Shown here: one piece after another, positions 8,596-17,254 of the stretch
How the letters are laid out: each line of letters opens with the position of its first letter
Position numbering within the stretch: the first letter of the stretch is position 1
Source of the DNA: Amycolatopsis kentuckyensis
GTDB taxonomy: Bacteria > Actinomycetota > Actinomycetes > Mycobacteriales > Pseudonocardiaceae
NCBI RefSeq assembly: GCF_002155975.1
Contig: NZ_MUMI01000018.1
Location: forward strand, 1 to 42,961
Length of the DNA: 42,961 nucleotides
Direction: 5' to 3'
Notes under the pieces: model-generated
The model's database searches: none
What the model saw: only the letters and a program-made list of their open reading frames with translations
What the model was told of the DNA's origin: nothing
Translations under genes and position numbers: made by a program

Positions 8596-10052
8596 GGGTG
8601 CCCGTCGTCATCGTCGGGGCGGGCCCGACCGGATTGACCGCCGCGGCGCTGCTCGGCCGCTACGGCGTCGAATGCCTGGTGCTGGAGCGGTGGGACTCGG
8701 TCTACCCGCAGCCCCGTGCGGTGCACCTGGACGACGAGGTGCACCGCATCCTCGGGCGGCTCGGGCTGGCCGGGGCGTTCGCCGCCCTCTCCTGGCCCTG
8801 TCACGGGCTGCGGCTGCTCGACCCGGACCTGCGGGTGCTGGCCGAGTTCCGCCGTTCCCCGGGCGCCGGCCGCCACGGCTACCCGGAGGCGAACATGTTC
8901 GACCAACCCGATTTGGAGCACCTGCTGCGGACCCACCTGGAGACGGTCGGCACCGTCACCCTGCGCGGCAACACCGAGGTCACCGGCATCGCGCAGGACG
9001 GAACCGGCGTGCGGGTCGAGACGACCGACCGCGGCACCGGTGCGCGCGAGACGATCCACGCGGACTACGTCCTCGGCTGCGACGGCGCCAACAGCCTCAC
9101 CCGGATCGCGATCGGCGCGACGATGGCGGACCTGAAGTTCGACCAGCGCTGGCTCGTGGTCGACGTCGCCACCACCGCCGACCTCGGCCAGTGGGAAGGC
9201 GTGCACCAGGTGTGCGACCCGCGTCGCGCCGCGACCTACATGCGCATCGGGAAGACCCGCTACCGCTGGGAATTCCGGCTGCTGCCCGGAGAGACCGGCG
9301 ACGACTTCAACGACATCCGCCGGCTGCACCCGCTGATCGCGCCGTGGACCGGAGAGATCGACCTGGAGATCGTCCGCGTCGCCGAGTACACCTTCCGCGC
9401 GCGGGTCGCGGACCGGTGGCGTGACCGCCGGGTGTTCCTGCTGGGCGACGCCGCGCACCTCACCCCGCCGTTCATCGGCCAGGGCATGGGCGCCGGGGTG
9501 CGCGACGCGGCCAATCTCGCCTGGAAGCTCGCCGGTGTCCTCGACGGGACCCTGCCCGAGCGCGTGCTTTCTTCTTACGAGGCCGAACGCAAGCCGCACG
9601 CCCGCGCGATGATCCGGCGAGCCGTGCTGATCGGCAAGGCCATGACCGAAGGCGGCCGGTTCGGTGACCTGATCCGCCGGGTGGTCGCGCCACGCTTGAG
9701 CGGCCGCGTCCTCGACAGTGCGACACCCGCACTGCACCGCTCAGGCTTGGTCGTGCGGCCTCGCTTCCGGCGGTCCCTGGCGGGACGGCTGTGCCCCAAC
9801 GCCCTTCTCGACGACGGAACCCGCTTCGACGACGTGGCCGGCGGCCGCTTCGCCGTCGTCACCACGAGCACGCCGTCGGAGACCGAGCGAGCCGCCATCC
9901 GGGAGTCCGGCGCGGTCCTCGTAACGACCCGGCGTTCCGCCGAACTGCACCGCTGGCTGCGTACCGGCGCGGCCGTCGTCCGCCCGGACGGCACGGTGCT
10001 GAGCGCGAGCAACAGCCTCTCCCGGTCCCTGCCGCGGTTCACCGCCCCCTGA
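8592..10052 (+). CDS. FAD-dependent aromatic-ring hydroxylase (MhpA/PheA-like class A monooxygenase)
   Basis: The 486-residue flavoprotein has an N-terminal dinucleotide-binding GAGPTGLTAA at residues 9-18. A central DYVLGCDGANS motif (about residue 160) and the FAD-ribityl GD motif FLLGDAAHLTPPFIGQGMG (about residues 281-299) follow. This arrangement is that of 3-(3-hydroxyphenyl)propionate hydroxylase and related phenol hydroxylases using NAD(P)H. Such enzymes place an ortho hydroxyl on a phenol, giving the catechol that the operon's extradiol dioxygenase would cleave. The GTG start overlaps the DoxX stop. Confidence 0.9.
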   Translation: MRVPVVIVGAGPTGLTAAALLGRYGVECLVLERWDSVYPQPRAVHLDDEVHRILGRLGLAGAFAALSWPCHGLRLLDPDLRVLAEFRRSPGAGRHGYPEANMFDQPDLEHLLRTHLETVGTVTLRGNTEVTGIAQDGTGVRVETTDRGTGARETIHADYVLGCDGANSLTRIAIGATMADLKFDQRWLVVDVATTADLGQWEGVHQVCDPRRAATYMRIGKTRYRWEFRLLPGETGDDFNDIRRLHPLIAPWTGEIDLEIVRVAEYTFRARVADRWRDRRVFLLGDAAHLTPPFIGQGMGAGVRDAANLAWKLAGVLDGTLPERVLSSYEAERKPHARAMIRRAVLIGKAMTEGGRFGDLIRRVVAPRLSGRVLDSATPALHRSGLVVRPRFRRSLAGRLCPNALLDDGTRFDDVAGGRFAVVTTSTPSETERAAIRESGAVLVTTRRSAELHRWLRTGAAVVRPDGTVLSASNSLSRSLPRFTAP

Positions 10053-10064
10053 CGAGGAGCAACG

Positions 10065-11249
10065 ATGCCCCGACGCCACGAAGTGCCGGTGTACCGGCCG
10101 GACATCTATTCGCCGCAGGCGATCCTGGACCCGTACCCGCACTACGCGAACCTGCGTGAACTCGGGCCCGTGGTGTGGCTGCCCCGGCACAAGGTCTACG
10201 CGCTGCCCCGCTACGCCGAATGCAAAGCCGTGCTGCTGGACGACAAGACCTTCGTCTCCGGCGACGGCGTCGCGCTCAATCCCGTCGCCAACCGGCTCTC
10301 CCGGGGCACGACCCTCAACAGCGACGGCGAAGACCACGCCCGCCGCCGGGCCCTGGTCGCCCACCGGCTCACCCCCCGAGCGCTGCGCGCGATGCGGGAC
10401 GTGGTGGACCGCCAGGCGGCCGAGATCGTCGACGCCGCACTCGCCCGGCGCACCGTCGACGGCGTCGAAGTCGCCGCCGCACTGCCCGCCGCGGTGGTCC
10501 CCGACCTCGTCGGGTGGCCGGTGGAGGGGCGGGAGAACCTGCTGCGGTGGGGCGCGGCCACCTTCGACATCCTGGGTCCCCTGAACGGCCAGGCGGTGCA
10601 GGCGGTACCGGCCGGCCTGGGAATGGCGCGGTTCGCGCACACCGTCGCGAAGCGGCGGAAGGTCCTGCCGGGCAGCATGGGTGACGACCTGCTGCGCGCG
10701 GCCGAAGCGGGCGAGCTCGCCCACGCCGAGTGCCCGGCGCTGATGATCGACTACCTGGCACCGTCCCTGGACACCACCCTCAGCGCGATCGCGAGCGCCC
10801 TGCACCTGTTCGCCACCCACCCCGGCCAGTGGCAGCTCCTCAAGGACGACCCCGGCCTGATCCCCAACGCGGTCAACGAGATCGTCCGCTACGAATCCCC
10901 GTTGCGCGCCTTCAGCCGCAAGGTCGCGCGCGACGCCGAGGTGGCCGGCGCCGCGCTGCCCGCGGGTTCCCGTGTCCTCGTCCTCTACGCCTCCGCCAAT
11001 CGTGACGCGCTGGAGTGGGACGACCCGGACACGTTCGACATCCGCCGGGACGCCGCCCGGCAGCTCGGTTTCGGGCACGGCACGCACGGCTGCGCCGGGC
11101 AAGGCCTCGCCCGCCTGGAAACCCAGGCGATGCTGCGTGCGCTCGTGGCCCGGGTCGACCGGATCGAGCCGGCCGGACCGCCCGAGTGGGCGCGCAACAA
11201 CATCATCCACCGCCTCGGGCGGCTCCCGATCGAACTCATCCCGGCCTGA
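10065..11249 (+). CDS. Cytochrome P450
   Basis: The 394-residue soluble bacterial P450 has the heme-thiolate motif FGHGTHGCAG with the proximal cysteine at about residue 343. It also has an I-helix-like DYLAPSLDTTLSAIA and an ExxR motif in NEIVRYESPLR. An SD-like GAGGAG lies before the ATG. It is followed directly by a small ferredoxin and a ferredoxin reductase, giving a complete three-component class I electron-transfer system. The I helix has Leu-Asp-Thr-Thr where many P450s have Gly-x-Asp-Thr-Thr; the Thr pair is kept. It probably performs the first hydroxylation or an O-dealkylation of the pathway substrate. Confidence 0.93.
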   Translation: MPRRHEVPVYRPDIYSPQAILDPYPHYANLRELGPVVWLPRHKVYALPRYAECKAVLLDDKTFVSGDGVALNPVANRLSRGTTLNSDGEDHARRRALVAHRLTPRALRAMRDVVDRQAAEIVDAALARRTVDGVEVAAALPAAVVPDLVGWPVEGRENLLRWGAATFDILGPLNGQAVQAVPAGLGMARFAHTVAKRRKVLPGSMGDDLLRAAEAGELAHAECPALMIDYLAPSLDTTLSAIASALHLFATHPGQWQLLKDDPGLIPNAVNEIVRYESPLRAFSRKVARDAEVAGAALPAGSRVLVLYASANRDALEWDDPDTFDIRRDAARQLGFGHGTHGCAGQGLARLETQAMLRALVARVDRIEPAGPPEWARNNIIHRLGRLPIELIPA

Positions 11250-11262
11250 AAGGGGACCCGCG

Positions 11263-11460
11263 GTGAAGATCTCCGCCGACTACGACCGCTGCGAAGGCCA
11301 CGGCCTGTGCACCGAACAGGCCCCCGCGATCTTCGAACTCGACGACGACGCCGAACTCGTCCACCACTTCGAAGGCACCGACATCCCGCCGGAGCAGCTC
11401 GCCGCCGCGCGGGCGGCCGTCACCTCGTGCCCGGTCGCCGCGCTGCGGGAGCTCCCGTGA
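11263..11460 (+). CDS. Small ferredoxin, P450 partner (single-cluster type)
   Basis: This is a 65-residue acidic protein. Its cysteines are in YDRCEGHGLCTEQAP and TSCPVAAL, the pattern of actinobacterial 3Fe-4S (or 4Fe-4S) ferredoxins that feed P450s. The spacing CxxxxxC leaves out the middle cysteine of a 4Fe-4S site, and a histidine occupies that position. The GTG start follows AAAGGGGAC. Its stop overlaps the GTG of the reductase. It should carry electrons from the reductase to the P450 encoded just upstream. Confidence 0.9.
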   Translation: MKISADYDRCEGHGLCTEQAPAIFELDDDAELVHHFEGTDIPPEQLAAARAAVTSCPVAALRELP

Positions 11461-12596
11461 CACGACCGCGCTCGATCGTCGTCGCCGGCGAGTCCATCGC
11501 CGGCATCACCGCGGCGAGGCAGCTCCGGGAACTGGGCCACAGCGGTCCGATCACCGTGATCGGCGCGGAAGACCACGGCGCCTACGCGCGGCCTCCGCTC
11601 TCCAAGGCCGTGCTCAAGGACGACAGTGCCGACAGCAGGCTCGGCTACCGGCTCGACGGGCTCGACATCGATGCCGTCCGCTCGCCCGCGGTGACCGCCG
11701 ACGTCGGCCGGCGGGTGGTGGCCACCGCGAACGGCCGGGAGATCGGCTACGACGCGCTCGTCATCGCCACCGGCGCTCGCGCCCGGCGGATCGCCGCTCC
11801 CGGGCAACGCGGCGAAACGGTGCTGCGGACCCTGGACGACGCACGCCGGCTGCGCACGCGGCTCGACACCGCCCGTTCCGCGGTCGTCGTCGGCGCCGGT
11901 TTCCTCGGCCTGGAAGTCGTCAGCGCCTGCGTGGCCCGGGACATCCCGGTCACCGTGGTCGATGTCGACCCGCCGCTGCGCCGCGTCCTCGGCCCGTTCG
12001 TGTCCGAGGCGATCACCACGCGGGCCGGAGAACACGGCGTCCGCGTCGTCGTCGGAGGACCGGCGGCGTTGACCGGCGATCCGGTCGACGGCGTGCGGCT
12101 GGCCGACGGCACCGTCCTCACCGCCGACGTGGTCGTCACCTGCTGTGGCGAGGTGCCGAACACGGGCTGGCTGGCGGGGACCGGCCTGGCCGGTCGCCTC
12201 GGCGTCGGGATCGACCCGGCCTGCGCCACCGCGGTGCCGGGCGTGTTCGCCGCCGGGGACGTCACGTACCTGCCCACGGGCGGCGGCTCGCGCACGCCGT
12301 TCTGGTCCACCGCCGTCGCGCAGGGCAAGGCAGCCGCCGCGTCGGCACTGAGGCTCGACCCGGCGGGACCGCCGCTGGACGACTACTTCTGGACCGAGAT
12401 CCTCGGCCTGTCCATCAAGGTCGTGGGCCCGTTGCCGCCACTCGGCGAGCCGGATCTCGTCGAGGGCAGCGTGCCGGCCGGATCGGCGCTGCTGACCTGG
12501 CTCGGCGAAAACGGGCAGCGCACGGTGATTTCCTACGGCAAGCGCATCCCGGTGCCGAAGCTGCGTGCGCTGGCCACCCTTCCAGCTGGGGATTGA
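11457..12596 (+). CDS. FAD/NAD-dependent ferredoxin reductase
   Basis: The 379-residue reductase has an N-terminal FAD-binding VVAGESIAGITAARQL, a central NAD(P)-binding VVVGAGFLGLEV (about residue 142) and the conserved GVFAAGDV FAD motif (about residue 262). It matches the oxygenase-coupled NADH-ferredoxin reductase family. In the first motif, Ser-Ile-Ala replaces the more usual Gly-x-Ala. The start is the GTG overlapping the ferredoxin stop; longer in-frame starts lie inside the ferredoxin gene. It completes the P450 electron chain and is the last gene of the operon. Confidence 0.9.
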   Translation: MTRPRSIVVAGESIAGITAARQLRELGHSGPITVIGAEDHGAYARPPLSKAVLKDDSADSRLGYRLDGLDIDAVRSPAVTADVGRRVVATANGREIGYDALVIATGARARRIAAPGQRGETVLRTLDDARRLRTRLDTARSAVVVGAGFLGLEVVSACVARDIPVTVVDVDPPLRRVLGPFVSEAITTRAGEHGVRVVVGGPAALTGDPVDGVRLADGTVLTADVVVTCCGEVPNTGWLAGTGLAGRLGVGIDPACATAVPGVFAAGDVTYLPTGGGSRTPFWSTAVAQGKAAAASALRLDPAGPPLDDYFWTEILGLSIKVVGPLPPLGEPDLVEGSVPAGSALLTWLGENGQRTVISYGKRIPVPKLRALATLPAGD

Positions 12597-12615
12597 TGAC
12601 CAGCCACGCCGAGGA

Positions 12616-13584
12616 TCAGGATGACAGCGGAGCGGCACGGTCGTTGCGCACTTCGCGCGGGGTCCGGCCGAACTGTTCGCGGAACACCCTGGTGAAGTGG
12701 GACTGGCTGGCGAAGCCGCAGCGGTAGGCGACATCGGCGATCGTGGTGGCGGTCCCACCGGAGGTCAGCTGGGCGTACGCGCGCTCCAGCCGCTGCCGCA
12801 GGATGTAGCGTGCGGGGCTGGTGCCCTCGGCTTCGAAGATCCGGCTCAGGTGGCGGGCCGAGATCCCGGCCGCAGCTGCCACGCGCTGCGCGCCCAGCGC
12901 CGGATCCGTCAGGTGGCGGTCGATGTACTGCCGGATCGCGGCGAGGTGGCCGCGATCCCCTTCGAACCGGCGCGCGCCGAGCGCCCGGATGAGCTCCAGC
13001 AGCGTGGTCTCCGGGTCGCCGCCGCCCGGCAGCGACCGCTGGGTGACCAGCGCGTCGACCACCGAGTGCAGGGCCGAGACGGCCATCGTCTCGGCCGTCG
13101 AACGCGCGCCGAGCACCGTGGGCTCGGGCACGCCGCCGGACCAGCAGCGCTCGGTGAAGACCGGGCGCGGGATGTCCACCAGGATCTGCCGCATCGGTGC
13201 GGAGAACGCGAACAGGTACGGCCGCTCGGTCTCGTAGAGCACCAGGTTCCCGGCCTCGACCGGGAACACGCCGTCGCCGGAGAAGAACACCGCGGTGCCG
13301 CCGAGGACCAGGCTGGCGAACACCGAGTCCTTCGGCAGCGCGCGGCAGGTCTTCCGGGACCGTTCGACGGCGTGCGCGTTGCCCAGGATCTCCGCGACGT
13401 GCAGCGCACCGGCGGCGAGGTTGGTCTCTTCGGCCACCAGCCCCTGCTCGGCGTACGACGAGCAGGTCAGGCCGACCAGCTCGCGCCGGTTGTGGTCCTC
13501 CCAGAACTCGATGCGCTCGTCCGGAGGCACGGACTCGGTGGACGCGCTGGAGAGCACGGCGATGGGACTGCTGGGCGCGGGCAT
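12616..13584 (-). CDS. AraC-family transcriptional regulator
   Basis: The 322-residue protein has an N-terminal AraC-binding-like sensor domain (about residues 20-190). The C-terminal double helix-turn-helix (about 215-315) ends in DVAYRCGFASQSHFTRVFREQFGRTP, which is split here only for description. ATG 13584 has a strong AGGAGG upstream. It converges on the oxygenase operon with a gap of only 19 bases and is the last gene after cupin, MFS and dehydrogenase on the minus strand. It probably activates that unit in response to an aromatic ligand. Direct repeats at 16691-16722 are candidate sites. Confidence 0.9.
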   Translation of the reverse strand: MPAPSSPIAVLSSASTESVPPDERIEFWEDHNRRELVGLTCSSYAEQGLVAEETNLAAGALHVAEILGNAHAVERSRKTCRALPKDSVFASLVLGGTAVFFSGDGVFPVEAGNLVLYETERPYLFAFSAPMRQILVDIPRPVFTERCWSGGVPEPTVLGARSTAETMAVSALHSVVDALVTQRSLPGGGDPETTLLELIRALGARRFEGDRGHLAAIRQYIDRHLTDPALGAQRVAAAAGISARHLSRIFEAEGTSPARYILRQRLERAYAQLTSGGTATTIADVAYRCGFASQSHFTRVFREQFGRTPREVRNDRAAPLSS

Positions 13585-13649
13585 CGTTGCCTCCTGGCCG
13601 GTCCTGGTGCTGAACGGCGTGGACAGCCTAAGCCAGGTGGCCGGCCGAG

Positions 13650-14756
13650 TCACCGGTCCGGTTCAGCCCCGGCAGCACTCTCCCTGCACCGCTGTCCCGG
13701 CTTCGGCCGCACGAGCACCTTGATCTGTCCGGTGCCGCCGAGCAGTGCCTCGAAGCCGCGGGGTACCACCTGGTCGAGGGGGATCGTCTCGGTGGCGATC
13801 GGGGTGAGGTCGAGCCCCTCCTCGGCGACCAGCCGGATCAGCTCGGGATGACAGTCCCGGTACCCGACGCTGGTGATGATCGACTGCTCGTTGTTCACCA
13901 GCTCGAAGGCGCTCAGGCTGATCTCGCCGGTCAGCCCGACCAGGACGACCCGGCCGCCGCGCCGGGTCGCGGCGAGGCAGGTCCGGAGCGTGTGCTCGGC
14001 GCCGACCGCCTCGAAGGCCACGTCGGTTCCCTGCCCGCCGGTCAGTTCGCGGATGCGTTCGGCCGCGTCCTCGCCGGAGCCGGCGTCCACCAGATCGGTG
14101 GCGCCGAGCCGGGCCGCCAGCCGCAGCCGTTCCGCGACCACCTCGGCGGCGATGATCCTGCTGATCCCCAGCCGCGTGGCCAGCAGCACGGTGAGGAGGC
14201 CGATCGGGCCGAGCCCGATGACCGCGACGGCGTCCGCGGGCCCGGCGCCGGAGCGGCGCAGCGCGTGCAGGGCGACGGCGGCCGGCTCGAAGAGCGCGGC
14301 CTGTTCCAGGGAGACCTCGGGCGGCAGCCGGTGCGCCATGTAGGCGGGCAGCGTGCAGTACTCGGCCAGCCCGCCGTGACCGCTCAGTCCGGCGAACCCG
14401 AAGTGGCGGCAGATGTTGTACTCCCCGGCCGCGCACCGCGGGCAGGTCCCGCACCGGTAGTTGGGTTCGACGGCGATCCGGTCGCCGATCGCCAGACCGG
14501 ACACCTCAGGACCGACCGCGCTGATCGTCCCGCAGAACTCGTGGCCGAGCACCAGCGGCGCGGCGACCCCGGAGGCCGGGTGCGGGGCGCCGACCGGGAC
14601 CGCGTGCGGCCCGTCGACGTATTCGTGCAGGTCACTGCCGCAGATCCCGCAGTAGGCCACCTCGAGCGTGACTTCGCCGGGCCCTGGCGGGCGGACGTCC
14701 AGTTCGGTGATCCGGACGTCCTTCGGCCCGTGCCACACCGCGGCCGTCATCCTCAT
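13650..14756 (-). CDS. Zinc-dependent alcohol (2,3-butanediol-type) dehydrogenase
   Basis: This is a 368-residue medium-chain dehydrogenase. It has the catalytic-zinc region GICGSD, GHEFCGTISAVG, the four-cysteine structural-zinc loop CGTCPRCAAGEYNIC and the NAD-binding VIGLGPIGLLTV (about residue 180). The closest look-alikes are butanediol and sorbitol dehydrogenases, which oxidise vicinal diols. The ATG overlaps the MFS stop (ATGA). Beside a 2,4'-dihydroxyacetophenone-dioxygenase-like enzyme, it may oxidise an aryl diol to the alpha-hydroxyketone that the cupin cleaves (inference). Confidence 0.9.
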   Translation of the reverse strand: MRMTAAVWHGPKDVRITELDVRPPGPGEVTLEVAYCGICGSDLHEYVDGPHAVPVGAPHPASGVAAPLVLGHEFCGTISAVGPEVSGLAIGDRIAVEPNYRCGTCPRCAAGEYNICRHFGFAGLSGHGGLAEYCTLPAYMAHRLPPEVSLEQAALFEPAAVALHALRRSGAGPADAVAVIGLGPIGLLTVLLATRLGISRIIAAEVVAERLRLAARLGATDLVDAGSGEDAAERIRELTGGQGTDVAFEAVGAEHTLRTCLAATRRGGRVVLVGLTGEISLSAFELVNNEQSIITSVGYRDCHPELIRLVAEEGLDLTPIATETIPLDQVVPRGFEALLGGTGQIKVLVRPKPGQRCRESAAGAEPDR

Positions 14757-16042
14757 CGGGCCACCGCCGCCTTCGCCGTGGCCCGACGGCGCAGCACCGC
14801 GGGCGCGGTCTCCCGCAGGCCGAGCGACAGCGCGGCGACCACGACCGCGCCGCCGGCCGCGATGAACATCGCCGCGCGCAGCCCCCAGGCATCCGAAGCC
14901 CACCCCGCGACCACCGGAGCCAGGAATCCGCCGGCCAGTTCGCCGACGCCCATCACGAGCCCGAGCGCGGTGGCCAGCGCACCGCGCGGCACGGTCTCGG
15001 CCGGGATGGTGGCCATGAACAGCGTGAAGCAGCCGAGCCCGGTGAAGCTGAGCACCACGACCACGCCGAGCACCAGCGGGTCGGGCACGTACACCACGGC
15101 CACCGGGCAGACCGCGGCGACCAGCGTGAACACGGTCATGGTGCGCCGCCGCCCGACGCGGTCCGAGATCGCCGGGGTGAGGAATCCCCAGACCACCCAG
15201 GCCACGCCGAAGCAGGTCATCACCGCGCTCATGGTGCCGGGGGAGAACCCCTTCACGCTGGTGAGGAAGACCGGGGTGAAGGTGATGATCACGATGAACC
15301 ACGTCAGGTAGAAGCACGCGATCAGCGCGCAGAGCACCACGTTCCGGTACCTGAGCACCGACCAGAACCCCGGCGCGGGAGATTCCCCGTCCACCGGCCG
15401 GTCGGCGACCGGTGCCGGCGAGGCGGGACCGCCGGGCGGTACCTCCCGCACCGAGCGCCGGATCCACACCGCCAGCAGCACGCCGGGCACGATGGTGACG
15501 AGGAACGCGGTGCGCCAGCCGAAGTGCCCGGCCAGCCACACCACGACCAGGGGCGAGATGATGCCGCCGAGCAGGCCGGCCGACGAGCCCTGCACCAGGC
15601 CCATGTTCAGCCCGCGCCGGCGCTCTTGGGACGCCTCGACCATCAACGACTGCGCAACGGGCAGCACCGCGCCCTCCGCGACACCCATCAACGCCCGGGT
15701 GAGCAGCAGGCCCACGAAGCCGGTCATCAAACCCGACAGCGAGGAAATGGCGGAGAAGAGCAGGACCGCCGCGATCAGGATCGGCTTGCGGCGGCCCAGC
15801 CGGTCGGACAGCCGTCCGAAGACCATCCCGGACAGCGCCCAGGTCAGCGCCAGCACCCCGGAAAGCACCCCGAGTTCGGTGTTCGACAGCCCGAACTCCT
15901 TGACCAGGAACGGCGCGAGGAAGGAAAGCGCCTGGCGGTCGAAGAAGACGAACCCGAACGACAGGAACAGGATCAGCAGCAACAGGTTCTCGTAGCGCCG
16001 GGCGGCCGCGGAGGGCACGCCGGCGCCGGCGTCGGAAGACAT
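14753..16042 (-). CDS. MFS transporter (organic-acid/aromatic importer type)
   Basis: The 429-residue protein has about twelve membrane helices and a long central loop rich in Pro, Ala and Gly (about residues 205-230). The MFS signature GRLSDRLGRRKP lies between helices 2 and 3, with a matching SDRVGRRRT in the second half. The FFDRQALSFLAPFL start of helix 1 is typical of anion:cation symporters. ATG 16042 is preceded by GAGG. Sandwiched between a dioxygenase and a dehydrogenase, it most likely imports the aromatic substrate. Confidence 0.92.
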   Translation of the reverse strand: MSSDAGAGVPSAAARRYENLLLLILFLSFGFVFFDRQALSFLAPFLVKEFGLSNTELGVLSGVLALTWALSGMVFGRLSDRLGRRKPILIAAVLLFSAISSLSGLMTGFVGLLLTRALMGVAEGAVLPVAQSLMVEASQERRRGLNMGLVQGSSAGLLGGIISPLVVVWLAGHFGWRTAFLVTIVPGVLLAVWIRRSVREVPPGGPASPAPVADRPVDGESPAPGFWSVLRYRNVVLCALIACFYLTWFIVIITFTPVFLTSVKGFSPGTMSAVMTCFGVAWVVWGFLTPAISDRVGRRRTMTVFTLVAAVCPVAVVYVPDPLVLGVVVVLSFTGLGCFTLFMATIPAETVPRGALATALGLVMGVGELAGGFLAPVVAGWASDAWGLRAAMFIAAGGAVVVAALSLGLRETAPAVLRRRATAKAAVAR

Positions 16043-16092
16043 GCATACCTCGATTCGCTGGAAGGCCCCCCGGGCAACAGGTCCGGAGCCGC

Positions 16093-16626
16093 TCAGCGGA
16101 GCAGCGAGTTCACGTAGCCGGCGCCGATGCCGACCTCGTCGTAGTGCCTGCGGCACATGTCGACGTAGTCGTGCACGTCGAAGTAGCCGGTGGTGCCGCC
16201 GTCCTCGTCCAGCCAGATCAGCGGTCCCTTCACGATGAACAGCGCCTTCATCGGTTCGGGTCCGTCGTAGGCGACCAGGGTGTGTCCCTCCCCGGGAGCC
16301 TCGTAGACGAAGTCGCCGGCGGAGGCCGTCCACGGCCGTTCGAGGTAGCCCCACTTCCCGGAGATGGTGTACGCGAACACTTCGTGCGGGTGGTAGTGCC
16401 GGTTGACCAATCCGGCCTCGGTGGCGCGCAGGACGTCCGACCAGGAGTTGTCCTTGATGTTGATCCACAGTGGCCGGGAACCGACGGTCTCGGTGAACGG
16501 CACGTAGTACCGGTCGTCATCGGTGGCCACGTTCTCGAGGTAGACCTCGGGCAACGCATCGGGTTTGACCGAGTTCCGGATCGGCTTCAGCTCCTGCCAG
16601 AACTCCGTGGTGGCCTCTTCGGGCAT
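16093..16626 (-). CDS. 2,4'-dihydroxyacetophenone dioxygenase-like cupin
   Basis: The 177-residue single-domain cupin carries metal-binding histidines in RHYHPHEVFAYTISGKWGYL (His77 and His79, with His81 nearby) and a third in GEGHTLVAY (His115). Length and motif order match 2,4'-dihydroxyacetophenone dioxygenase. That non-heme iron enzyme cleaves the C-C bond of the side chain to give 4-hydroxybenzoate and formate. It is the first gene of the minus-strand unit with MFS, dehydrogenase and AraC. A related alpha-hydroxyketone could be the true substrate. Confidence 0.82.
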   Translation of the reverse strand: MPEEATTEFWQELKPIRNSVKPDALPEVYLENVATDDDRYYVPFTETVGSRPLWINIKDNSWSDVLRATEAGLVNRHYHPHEVFAYTISGKWGYLERPWTASAGDFVYEAPGEGHTLVAYDGPEPMKALFIVKGPLIWLDEDGGTTGYFDVHDYVDMCRRHYDEVGIGAGYVNSLLR

Positions 16627-16690
16627 CCTGCGCTCCTCGCGTCGATCGGGAGCAACAGAGAACCTCGCCGGGGCCGCGATCGTCTATCCG

Positions 16691-16722
16691 GTTCAGGACA
16701 CGGGGCTTGCCTGTTCGGGACA
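16691..16722 (-). promoter_or_regulatory. 22-bp-phased direct repeats GTTCAGGACA / GTTCGGGACA, candidate AraC sites
   Basis: Two 10-bp repeats with nine identities sit at 16691-16700 and 16713-16722, with starts exactly 22 bp apart. Two-turn direct repeats are the usual target geometry for AraC-family activators. They lie 65-96 bases upstream of the cupin start (16626), a position suited to activating the cupin-MFS-dehydrogenase-AraC unit. The rest of the 16627-16912 gap shows no gene. Confidence 0.45.
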
Positions 16723-16915
16723 TGACCGCGCGCGGTTCTCCGGCTCGAAGACCTGGCACCGTGGATTCTCCAGATTGGATGCTCGTGCATTTCCGAGTCG
16801 TCCGGCGTCTCGGGTTTCCGGGAATTGGTCGCTGCCGGTTTCCGGGCTGACGAGAGCGAGCTTCGCGTGCGTGAGAAATCTGGCCGGGTGGGAACTCGCG
16901 TGTTAGGGTCGAGTG

Positions 16916-17254
16916 ATGGGGACGGTTGACGTACGGCCGGAAAGTGTCCACCAGGCAGCTCGGAGCGTTGACGCTGCGGGCCAGGACTGGGGAGAGTCGG
17001 CGGCGGCATTGGCCGCGGACATGGGCGCCGTGGGGAATCCCTACGGAGATGACGAGCTGGGCAACGCTCTCCAGGATATGTACGAGATCATCGGCCCCAC
17101 CGCGCTGGAATACTTCAACCAAACCGGTTTCTGCCTTGTCGAAACTGCCGCGGCGATGAATCAGGCGGCCGCCGCGTACACCGTGGTCGAACGGGACAAC
17201 ACCAGGCAGATGCGCCGCGTGCAGGCCATCATGGACAGCTTGGGTGATGCCTGA
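16916..17254 (+). CDS. ESX/type VII secretion EspC-like small helical protein
   Basis: The 112-residue all-helical protein lacks Cys pairs or membrane segments. It begins VDVRPESVHQAARSVDAAG and shows the layout of EspC-like / WXG100-like type VII partners. It directly abuts the next gene (TGA then GTG). A TAGGGT hexamer at about 16904-16909 ends just before the GTG-ATG start, which would give an almost leaderless transcript. It probably forms a helical dimer with the N-terminal part of the downstream toxin-like protein for export. The family call is moderate and the type VII link is contextual. Confidence 0.7.
   Translation: MGTVDVRPESVHQAARSVDAAGQDWGESAAALAADMGAVGNPYGDDELGNALQDMYEIIGPTALEYFNQTGFCLVETAAAMNQAAAAYTVVERDNTRQMRRVQAIMDSLGDA

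Noticed and set aside
13848..15311. Plus-strand frame opposite the dehydrogenase and MFS genes
   Set aside because: Composition is typical of antisense translation and no motif is present; the minus-strand genes are unambiguous.
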